A stretch of 64,000 nt of DNA from Clostridia bacterium (GTDB taxonomy: Bacteria; Bacillota; Clostridia; Christensenellales; CAG-138). The notes beneath the pieces were generated by a model. That model searched no databases. It was not told where the DNA came from and was given only the letters and a program-made list of their open reading frames with translations. The stretch is from assembly GCA_017448545.1 (NCBI GenBank), contig JAFSLH010000005.1, positions 163,296 through 227,295 of the forward strand, read 5' to 3'. The position numbers were made by a program, and so were the translations under genes. Shown piece after piece: positions 58,163 to 64,000 of this stretch (positions are counted from its first letter, which is position 1; every line of letters begins with the position of its first letter).

Positions 58163-59449
58163 ATGAAGCGTCGATCCAAAAGCTCTGTGGTGCGCGTACC
58201 GCTCGGCATCATTATCTTAATTGTGGGAATCGCAGGATTGCTCACAGTCGTTTTGCTGTGCTCACTCACTCTGCGCTACGGATCGTTTTCCTTTTTGAAA
58301 GATGCGAATGCGGAGACCGAATATGTGACCGTTCATCGGTATGACATGGAAGCGCCCGAATCGGTAACGTCGACGCCTGTTCCGACCGAATCGCCGACGC
58401 CGGAGCCGACGCCGTTTGCGACAGAGCATATCATCCAGGTTTCCGTTTACGCAACGCTGCAATTCGGAGACAACAATACAGCCGTCGCCTCGCTGCATGC
58501 GCGCCTGATGGAGCTCGGCTATATGGACTATGACGAAATTGATACGCACTACACCACATCGACGGAAAACGCGGTCAAGCTCTTCCAGCGCGCAAACGAT
58601 CTGGAGCAGGACGGCGTCGCGTCCGCCGCGCTGCAGGAAATGCTGTATTCCGACACTGCGCAGTCGTACCGTGCGAAGCTGTATGACAACGGTCTTGACA
58701 TCAAAGACCTGCAGGAACGGCTTCTCACGCTCGGTTATTACGAAAGCAAGGTCTCCGGCTATTACGGTCCGCAGACCGAGTTCGCCGTTCGCCTGTTCCA
58801 AAGCAAAAACGATCTGCCGGTAGACGGCGAAATCAGCCGCACGGTGTACGACGTCCTGTATTCGGACGACGTCGTCTCCCTTGCTACGCCGACGCCGACG
58901 CCATCGCCCACGCCGAGTCCCACGCCGAAAACGACTGCAAAAACGACCAAAACGGCGCGGGCAACCCTGCGTCCCGGCGAAACGGCGACGCCGAAACCCA
59001 CGGCTACGCCGCGCGTCACCAACAAGCCCGGACAAGAACTGGGCAGCTACGGCTCGGGCGTTTCCGGTATGATTGCCTGTGCGGAGCAGCAGCTCGGCGA
59101 CCCGTACGTTTGGGGCGGAAAAGGTCCGGACGAATTTGACTGTTCGGGACTTGCATACTACTGCATGAAGATGGCAGGCGCTTCGGTCAGCCGTTCGAAC
59201 GCGCGCACCTATGCGGCAAAGAGCAGCTGGCAGTTGATCGAGAATATTTCCGATCTGAAAAAAGGCGACCTGATTTTCTTCAAGAGCGACAGCTCCGACA
59301 CCGTCAGCCACGTTGCCATCTGCACCGGCGGGACAAGCTTTATTCATGCAAGCTCCTCCAAGGGCTGCGTCTGCCGCAGTTCCATCGGCAGCAGTGAATC
59401 CAACTACTGGCGGCGCAATTTCGTCTGCGGGAGGCGCGTTTTCGGATGA
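58163..59449 (+). CDS. Cell-wall hydrolase: two peptidoglycan-binding domains plus NlpC/P60
   Basis: 428 residues from the ATG at 58163 (AAGGAGAAGG upstream). A transmembrane/signal helix (about 13-38) is followed by two PG_binding_1 domains (LQFGDNNTAVASLHARLMEL; YDNGLDIKDLQERLLTLGYY), a Thr/Pro linker, and a C-terminal NlpC/P60 domain with catalytic Cys in DEFDCSGLAYY, His in VSHVAICTGG and a final polar residue near IHASS. It should cut peptide bonds in peptidoglycan stems. The stop overlaps the radical SAM gene by 4 nt, though the functions look unrelated. Confidence 0.93.
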   Translation: MKRRSKSSVVRVPLGIIILIVGIAGLLTVVLLCSLTLRYGSFSFLKDANAETEYVTVHRYDMEAPESVTSTPVPTESPTPEPTPFATEHIIQVSVYATLQFGDNNTAVASLHARLMELGYMDYDEIDTHYTTSTENAVKLFQRANDLEQDGVASAALQEMLYSDTAQSYRAKLYDNGLDIKDLQERLLTLGYYESKVSGYYGPQTEFAVRLFQSKNDLPVDGEISRTVYDVLYSDDVVSLATPTPTPSPTPSPTPKTTAKTTKTARATLRPGETATPKPTATPRVTNKPGQELGSYGSGVSGMIACAEQQLGDPYVWGGKGPDEFDCSGLAYYCMKMAGASVSRSNARTYAAKSSWQLIENISDLKKGDLIFFKSDSSDTVSHVAICTGGTSFIHASSSKGCVCRSSIGSSESNYWRRNFVCGRRVFG

Positions 59450-60327
59450 GCTGTACCCTCTGCCCACGTCAATGTCCAATCGACCGCACAGCCGCAAACG
59501 GGTTTTGCGGCTGTTCTTCCGTTCCGAAGATTGCCCGCGCTGCGCTGCACTATGACGAAGAACCCTGCATCAGCGGCACGCGAGGAAGCGGTACGATCTT
59601 CTTTTCCGGCTGCAACCTGAAATGCATCTTCTGCCAGAATATCGTTCTCCAGGACGGAACGCTCGGCGAACCGTTTTCCGTTGAACGCCTTGCCGACGTG
59701 ATGCGGAAGCTGCAGTCCATGGGCGCGCACAACATCAACCTCGTTACGCCGACGCCGCATCACGACGCGATCGTCTCTGCTCTGAAAAAAGCAAAACAGA
59801 ACGGGCTTACGATTCCCGTTCTGTATAACACCAATTCGTATGAATCCGTCGAAACCATTCGTTCCTATGAAGGGCTCGTCGATCTGTATCTGCCCGATCT
59901 GAAATACTGCGACGAACGAATCGCCCGGCGCTTCTCCAAAGCTACCGATTATTTCCCGACGGCCATGAATGCGATCGGAGAAATGATCCGGCAGGTCGGC
60001 TTTATGCAGCTTGACGAAAACGGAATTGCGACGCGCGGCGTCCGGATCCGGCATCTGGTTCTGCCGGGCTGTGTGTTCGATACGCGAGCGATTCTGGACG
60101 CGATTGCATCTCGGTTTGGGACGGATTGTCCTCTTTCGCTGATGTCGCAGTATACGCCGATCCCGTCCTGCACCGTACCGCCGCTGAACCGACGGCTGAC
60201 GCAGCGGGAATACGAAACGGCGCTGGATTATTGCCTGTCACTCGGATTCCGGGATGTGCTTTCACAGGGGCTTGACAGCGCCGAATCGCACTATACCCCG
60301 CCCTTTTCCGATCACGTTACGCTTTGA
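59446..60327 (+). CDS. Radical SAM protein, PFL-activase-like (PflX group)
   Basis: 293 residues. The N-terminus has a four-Cys block (CTLCPRQCPIDRTAANGFCGC), then the radical SAM triad CNLKCIFCQN (about 56-65) and typical NLVTPTPHH and LYNTNSYES stretches. It belongs to the branch related to pyruvate formate-lyase activating enzyme but without a partner glycyl-radical enzyme in view. Its target is unknown. Its 3' end overlaps the convergent HAD gene by 11 nt. Confidence 0.9.
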   Translation: MSCTLCPRQCPIDRTAANGFCGCSSVPKIARAALHYDEEPCISGTRGSGTIFFSGCNLKCIFCQNIVLQDGTLGEPFSVERLADVMRKLQSMGAHNINLVTPTPHHDAIVSALKKAKQNGLTIPVLYNTNSYESVETIRSYEGLVDLYLPDLKYCDERIARRFSKATDYFPTAMNAIGEMIRQVGFMQLDENGIATRGVRIRHLVLPGCVFDTRAILDAIASRFGTDCPLSLMSQYTPIPSCTVPPLNRRLTQREYETALDYCLSLGFRDVLSQGLDSAESHYTPPFSDHVTL

Positions 60328-61114
60328 GAACTTCCGTCTCAATATAGTAGGCAACGCCGTCGTCCGCACAGCTCGGCAAGAGCATGTCGGCGGCGGCTTT
60401 TACGATTTCCGCACCGTTCGCAACGCAGCAGCCGACGCCCGCCCAGCGAATCATACCGAGATCGAGCGTATTGTCTCCGATCGCCGCGACGTCCTCCCGA
60501 GCAATGCCGTAATGCGCCGCGATCCATTCCAATGCGGAAGCCTTGTCCGTCGCGTTGCTCCCGATCTCAAGAAAACCTGCCTTGCTCGTCAAAAGATGGA
60601 GCGAAGGCGGCAGCATCGCGCCGATGTTTTGCATCATTTCCGTCTGTATCGACGGATCGCAGTACATCAGGACTTTCGGCGTTGTGGAAAGATTGTGTTC
60701 GAGCAAGTCCGGATCGACGCGGTACGGCAGCTTCATCACGCCGCAATACTGTCGCGTAAACTCGTTCTCGCTGCGGAAAATAACCTCATCGCCGTTATAG
60801 ATCTGCGCATGCAGTCCGTAGGCGTCCGCCGCGCGGAAACATGCACGCACCTCGTCCGCCGTCAGATAATGCGTGTAGAGCGGTTCGCCGGTCACGCCGT
60901 CGGAAACGAGCGCGCCGCCGTAATTGATGACCGTTTCGGTCAGTCCGAGCTGCTCGCGGATCGGCGCGGAACCTTTGAAACCGCGGCCGGTCGCTATCAC
61001 GACTTTCACGCCCTGCTCGCGCGCCTTTGCGATCGCCGAACAATTTCGCGGCGAAACCGGCTTCCCGGATATCACGAGCGTATCGTCAATATCCAATGCA
61101 ATCAGTCGAATCAT
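60317..61114 (-). CDS. Cof-type HAD hydrolase
   Basis: 265 residues. ALDIDDTLVISG (nucleophile), VIATGRGF (motif II), Lys in ATDKASALEW and AIGDNTLDLGMIRWAGVG (motif IV). The C2B cap marks it as a sugar-phosphate or cofactor phosphatase of the Cof/YidA type. Its start overlaps the folD stop by 4 nt. Confidence 0.93.
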   Translation of the reverse strand: MIRLIALDIDDTLVISGKPVSPRNCSAIAKAREQGVKVVIATGRGFKGSAPIREQLGLTETVINYGGALVSDGVTGEPLYTHYLTADEVRACFRAADAYGLHAQIYNGDEVIFRSENEFTRQYCGVMKLPYRVDPDLLEHNLSTTPKVLMYCDPSIQTEMMQNIGAMLPPSLHLLTSKAGFLEIGSNATDKASALEWIAAHYGIAREDVAAIGDNTLDLGMIRWAGVGCCVANGAEIVKAAADMLLPSCADDGVAYYIETEVLKA

Positions 61115-61929
61115 ACGTGTTTCCTCTCATGCGCCTGTACGGCGTGCAGCAGCAGAACCGATAACGTTACCGAACCTACGCCGCCCGGAACGGGCGTATA
61201 CGCGTCGGCAATCGCTTCGGCGTCTTCCGCTTTCACGTCGCCGCAGAACCCGTTTTCCGTCGGATGAAACCCGACGTCAATGATAATCTGTCTCGGTGAA
61301 AGATATGTCCGATCCACCATCCGCGGTTTTCCGCAGGCAACGAACAGCAATTCCGCTTCCCGCGTTTCCTTCGGAACGTCGACCGTCTGCGTGTGACAGA
61401 CCGTAACGAGTCCGCCGGCGGCGCGGAGCAGATTCGCAAGCGGCTTTCCGACGACCGGGCTCCTGCCGATCACGACGCACCGTTTTCCGTTCGGTGAAAT
61501 GCCGTATGCTTCGAGCAGGTGCATACAGGCCTCCGGCGTACAGGGCGTAAAGCAGCTTTCCTCGAGCAGCGCGCCGTCGATATCTTTTTCCGGCGGAACG
61601 GCAGTCCGGATACGCTCGGTACGCAGCGGCGTCGGCAGCGGGCGAAACAACAGAATTCCGTCCACATCGTTTCTCTGCGCTGCAGCAGCCAGCGCCGAAT
61701 ACAGCGTGTCTTCCGCAACGTCCTCCGGAAAGTCCGTATGCTCCGTTTCGATTCCGAAACGCTCGCAGGCGCGAAGAATCGAGCGTTCGTAGCCGCAATC
61801 GTCTCCCCTCTCCCCGACGCGAAACAGCGCGATCCGCACCGATTCGCCTTTGGCGCGGATTGCAGAAAGCCGGTCCGTAACCTGTGATTCGATACGTGCT
61901 TTTGCGACAGACCCCTTTAACAGCTGCAT
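61111..61929 (-). CDS. folD: FolD-like protein with key catalytic residues replaced
   Basis: 272 residues with the complete FolD fold: TPCTPEACMHLL, VIGRSPVVGKPLANLL (NADP site), CHTQTVDVPKE and ITPVPGGVG-type ending (TPVPGGVGSVTLSVL). FolD normally oxidises 5,10-methylene-THF and hydrolyses methenyl-THF. Here the catalytic block YxxxK reads Y47ERSI51, so the essential Lys is Ile. GILVQLPLP reads GILLFRPLP, so the conserved Gln is Phe95. The PEKDIDG Asp is kept. Either it has lost an activity or another residue has taken over. First gene of a two-gene operon; GGAAAGGGG lies before the ATG. Confidence 0.88.
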   Translation of the reverse strand: MQLLKGSVAKARIESQVTDRLSAIRAKGESVRIALFRVGERGDDCGYERSILRACERFGIETEHTDFPEDVAEDTLYSALAAAAQRNDVDGILLFRPLPTPLRTERIRTAVPPEKDIDGALLEESCFTPCTPEACMHLLEAYGISPNGKRCVVIGRSPVVGKPLANLLRAAGGLVTVCHTQTVDVPKETREAELLFVACGKPRMVDRTYLSPRQIIIDVGFHPTENGFCGDVKAEDAEAIADAYTPVPGGVGSVTLSVLLLHAVQAHERKHV

Positions 61930-61963
61930 AGAAAACCCCTTTCCTCAACGCACTTTCTTTTGA

Positions 61964-61992
61964 ATTATACAATAAAATACGGAGCGCTGCAA
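61964..61992 (-). promoter_or_regulatory. Promoter of the folD operon
   Basis: On the minus strand TTGCAG (61987-61992), 17 nt and TATAAT (61964-61969), 34 nt before the ATG. Confidence 0.7.
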
Positions 61993-62036
61993 CCCAAAAA
62001 GCATTCGGAATCCTTTCCGAAGCGTTTGCTTTTTGG

Positions 62037-62065
62037 TTGACAAGGTTCGGCCGTTGTTTTACAAT
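62037..62065 (+). promoter_or_regulatory. Promoter of the membrane protein / DUF937 operon
   Basis: Perfect TTGACA (62037-62042), 17 nt and TACAAT (62060-62065), 56 nt before the ATG. Divergent from the folD promoter. Confidence 0.75.
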
Positions 62066-62121
62066 AGCGATAAGCGAAACCGGCCGGTTTCGTCCAGTAT
62101 CGTGGAAAAAGAGGGGATATC

Positions 62122-62859
62122 ATGGAAAAGAAAGAAACCAAGACCGTCAAGAAAGCGGAATCCACCCAGTCCAAACTGACAAAGGCGGAAGAAAAGAGCA
62201 AGGCGACGACGCTCCGCATCGTATCTGCCGTTCTGTGGCTCGTTGCGATCGCCTGTGAAGTGCTCGCGATTTTGGACATTACGCAGGCACTGTATTTGCC
62301 GGGCGGTCAGCTCCTTTGGGCAATCATCTTTATCGTGCTTGATCTCGGCTGCTGCATCGCGGCGTCGCAGCTTTGGAAAAAAGCAAGCTTTTTGGATCCG
62401 TTCAAAAAGACGAACAACCAGTTCTGGTTTGCCGTTCTCAATCAGCTCGGCGTTATCATGGCGGCGATCTGCTTCCTGCCCCTGATTATCGTCCTGTTCA
62501 CCGACAAGAACAAGCTGGACAAGAAGTCCAAAATCATCGTTACCGTAATTGCAATCGTCGCGCTGCTGATTGCCGGTCTGTTCGGCGCCAACTTCAACCC
62601 GATCTCCGCCGAGGAAAAGGAAGCTGCCGAAGCAACGTTTACCGATACCGTATACTGGAGCGCGTTCGGTCATAAGTATCATCTGTCGGATAACTGTCAG
62701 GCGATCCGCAACTCCGTCACGGTCTATGACGGCACCGTTCAGGATGCAATCGACGCAGGCAGAAGCGAACTTTGCGCGTTCTGCGCACGCGACGCGGAAA
62801 AAGCCGGCACAGATCTTACGGGAATCAACGTAGAAGAAACGACGGTTCCGGTGGAGTAA
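62122..62859 (+). CDS. Membrane protein with C-terminal His/Cys module
   Basis: 245 residues. A Lys/Glu/Thr-rich inside tail (1-30) is followed by about four transmembrane helices (about 31-53, 60-82, 102-125, 137-157). The C-terminal domain of about 60 residues contains HKYHLSDNCQAI and ELCAFCARDA. It matches the small YH-x-C...CxxC module often found at the end of Firmicute surface proteins, probably metal-binding (inference). GAGGGG precedes the ATG. It is followed after 3 nt by the DUF937 gene. Confidence 0.75.
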   Translation: MEKKETKTVKKAESTQSKLTKAEEKSKATTLRIVSAVLWLVAIACEVLAILDITQALYLPGGQLLWAIIFIVLDLGCCIAASQLWKKASFLDPFKKTNNQFWFAVLNQLGVIMAAICFLPLIIVLFTDKNKLDKKSKIIVTVIAIVALLIAGLFGANFNPISAEEKEAAEATFTDTVYWSAFGHKYHLSDNCQAIRNSVTVYDGTVQDAIDAGRSELCAFCARDAEKAGTDLTGINVEETTVPVE

Positions 62860-62862
62860 TCC

Positions 62863-63795
62863 ATGGCAGGATTTGACGTCAATTCCATTTTGAAGCTCGT
62901 CTCGGGCGACGGCGTTTCGACGCTTGCCAAAAAGGCTAAAACCGACGAAAACAAGGTGTCTTCCCTGCTTTCGACCGCCGTCCCTGTGCTGATTGCCAAG
63001 ATGCAGGACAACGTCTCGACAAAGACGGGCGCCGCATCGCTGAACAAGGCGCTTACGGAGCATGCCGGCGAAGACGTTTCCGACGTCGGTTCGTTCCTGT
63101 CCGGCGTTGACAGTGCGGACGGCAAAAAGATCCTTTCGCACATTCTCGGCAGCGATCAGTCCGAAACGACCAAAGCACTTTCCAAGAAGACCGGTCTTAC
63201 GTCCACACAGGTCACGAATATTCTTTCTTCCGTTGCTCCGCTTCTTTTGACGCTGCTCGGCAACAACAAGAAGGATGACGATATGGACGGTTCTTCTCTC
63301 GGCGGATTGCTCGGCGGTCTGCTCGGAAGCAGCTCCGGCTCGAATCTCGGCTCTGCGATTTTGGGCAATCTTCTCGGCTCTTCCGTCAGTACGTCCTCTT
63401 CCTCCTCAAGCTCCGGCGTCCTCGGCGGATTGCTCGGCAATCTGCTCGGCTCGTCGGGCAACGACAAGAAAGACGACGACAGTTCTTCCGGCCTCGGCAG
63501 CCTTGCCTCGCTGGCCATGAATCTGTTTGGCAACGACACAACCGCCGAAGCCAAGACGGAGTCCAAGAAAACGTCCTCCGCTAAGAAGACCTCCACAGCG
63601 AAGAAAACTTCTTCCTCTTCGAGCGCAAAGAAAACAACGTCGACCGCCAAGAAGACGACATCTACGGCTAAGAAGACTGCTTCGACAGCTAAGAAGACTG
63701 CTTCGACAGCTAAGAAGACGACGTCTGCGGCCAAGAAGACGACTTCAACAGCGAAGAAAACCACTTCCTCGGCAAAGAAAACGACCGGCAAATAA
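62863..63795 (+). CDS. DUF937 protein with histone-H1-like Lys-rich tail
   Basis: 310 residues. The N-terminal ~135 form a DUF937 domain (VNSILKLVSGDGVSTLAKK to SSVAPLLLTLLG). Then comes a Gly/Leu/Ser-rich region (GGLLGGLLGSSSGS). The last ~85 residues are a basic tail of repeated AKKT(T/A)ST units, strikingly like the C-terminal tail of histone H1 and of bacterial HU-like proteins with extensions. Such tails bind DNA loosely. The two halves together suggest a nucleoid- or polyanion-binding protein; function unknown. GTGGAG lies before the ATG. Confidence 0.82.
   Translation: MAGFDVNSILKLVSGDGVSTLAKKAKTDENKVSSLLSTAVPVLIAKMQDNVSTKTGAASLNKALTEHAGEDVSDVGSFLSGVDSADGKKILSHILGSDQSETTKALSKKTGLTSTQVTNILSSVAPLLLTLLGNNKKDDDMDGSSLGGLLGGLLGSSSGSNLGSAILGNLLGSSVSTSSSSSSSGVLGGLLGNLLGSSGNDKKDDDSSSGLGSLASLAMNLFGNDTTAEAKTESKKTSSAKKTSTAKKTSSSSSAKKTTSTAKKTTSTAKKTASTAKKTASTAKKTTSAAKKTTSTAKKTTSSAKKTTGK
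63667..63708. repeat. Identical 21-bp tandem repeat in the Lys-rich tail
   Basis: Two identical 21-bp units (63667-63687, 63688-63708) inside a longer series of diverged AKKT repeats; likely to vary in copy number. Confidence 0.8.
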
Positions 63796-63811
63796 AGCAA
63801 TCGTTCCAAAC

Positions 63812-63840
63812 AAGGCTCCTGCAAAAAGGGGCCTTTTTGT
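63812..63840 (+). terminator. Terminator of the DUF937 operon
   Basis: An 8-bp stem with one G-U pair (63812-63819 with 63828-63835) followed by TTTGT, 16 nt after the stop. Confidence 0.75.
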
Positions 63841-63878
63841 ATGAGAAGGAGCTGTCGCAAAAGTGAACTGCACCCCAT

Positions 63879-63908
63879 TTGTTAGACATGTGATATAATG
63901 TCTAACAA
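63879..63908. repeat. 11-bp inverted repeat in the IS leader
   Basis: TTGTTAGACAT (63879-63889), 8 nt, and the exact reverse complement (63898-63908). TATAAT lies within it, so the hairpin may limit transposase expression when reading from outside. Confidence 0.8.
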
Positions 63909-63923
63909 GTGGGGTGATTTAAT

Positions 63924-64000
63924 ATGCCAAAAGGAGTACCAAAGCCTGAATATACAGGCGAATTCAAACAAATGGTAGTAGAAACAATGCGGAAAGAGAA
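63924..64000 (+). CDS. IS3-family transposase OrfA, 3' end outside window
   Basis: The visible 25 codons begin MPKGVPKPEYTGEFKQ and continue with VVETMRKE, the start of the helix-turn-helix OrfA protein of IS3-family elements (the EFKQ..V block). GGGGTGATTT provides a ribosome site. Only the N-terminus is present, so integrity cannot be judged. Confidence 0.8.
   Translation, partial: MPKGVPKPEYTGEFKQMVVETMRKE

Larger units (their letters stand above)
63864..64000 (+). mobile_element. Left end of an IS3-family (IS150-like) insertion sequence
   Basis: TGAACTGCACCCC at 63864 resembles the terminal repeats of IS150-group elements, which begin with TG and contain a run of C. A perfect 11-bp inverted repeat follows (63879-63889 with 63898-63908) enclosing a TATAAT. 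The transposase gene begins at 63924. The right end is outside the window. Confidence 0.7.

Noticed and set aside
63541-63792. Lys-rich repeats as a CRISPR or non-coding repeat
   Set aside because: The repeats keep the reading frame, encode AKKT units and have no spacers.

Overview
The window is a dense, moderately GC-rich piece of a bacterial chromosome that looks like a spore-forming member of the Clostridia (Bacillota). The evidence is an alpha/beta small acid-soluble spore protein, SpoVT, an RsfA-like Myb regulator, the order miaB-ymcA/ylbF-mutS-mutL-miaA-PLP lyase, the fakA-recG neighbourhood, and strong GGAGG ribosome binding sites in front of most genes. The exact lineage cannot be read from the sequence alone.

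Layout. 1-13475: end of fakA, recG, a spore protein, then a tightly overlapping plus-strand tRNA-modification and mismatch-repair operon (miaB to a PLP lyase and a small Cys protein), which meets a tyrosine recombinase on the minus strand. The recombinase promoter lies inside a perfect 15-bp palindrome. 13971-20666: rnhA, a SPOR-domain protein, a PhoB/WalK-type two-component pair and a class A penicillin-binding protein. 20745-25795: an accessory patch that starts with an ISL3 transposase remnant, carries a TetR-controlled resistance-like operon and several small enzymes, and ends at the 3' end of a tRNA-Ala(CGC). 25969-29655: hydrolase, L,D-transpeptidase lipoprotein and flavoprotein. 29871-32844: argS-serS, both with unusual catalytic motifs. 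32916-36988: an ABC exporter with TraX-like and DUF1294 membrane proteins. 37177-41755: MazG-like, gap, acetyltransferase, Myb protein, HAD, a small membrane protein and spoVT. 41757-47013: a MacAB-like efflux operon divergent from a two-component system, with repeated sites between them. 47057-50821: HAD, peptidoglycan-binding protein, Cys-rich protein and a VanW lipoprotein. 51046-55439: recX-nnrD-hflX-HAD operon, followed by a 238-bp highly folded element (55440-55677). 55727-63795: SDR/flavin reductase, SH3 protein, NlpC/P60 hydrolase, radical SAM activase, HAD, a FolD that lacks key residues, a membrane protein with a C-terminal Cys/His module, and a DUF937 protein with a histone-H1-like tail. 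63864-64000: left end of an IS3-family element.

Functional themes are genome maintenance (RecG, MutS/MutL, RecX, RNase H), translation (MiaA/MiaB, ArgRS, SerRS, HflX, tRNA-Ala), cell envelope (PBP1A, SPOR, YkuD, VanW, NlpC/P60, SH3) and sporulation. The most interesting signals are substitutions at catalytic positions in three core enzymes (MiaA, FolD, ArgRS, with SerRS as an atypical type), the palindrome over the recombinase promoter, the folded mobile-like element, two genes whose -10 box sits 6 nt from the ATG (leaderless mRNA), a HflX carrying a JAMM-like domain, and matched sigma-G-like promoters on two forespore genes. All promoter, operator and terminator calls are visual pattern matches.
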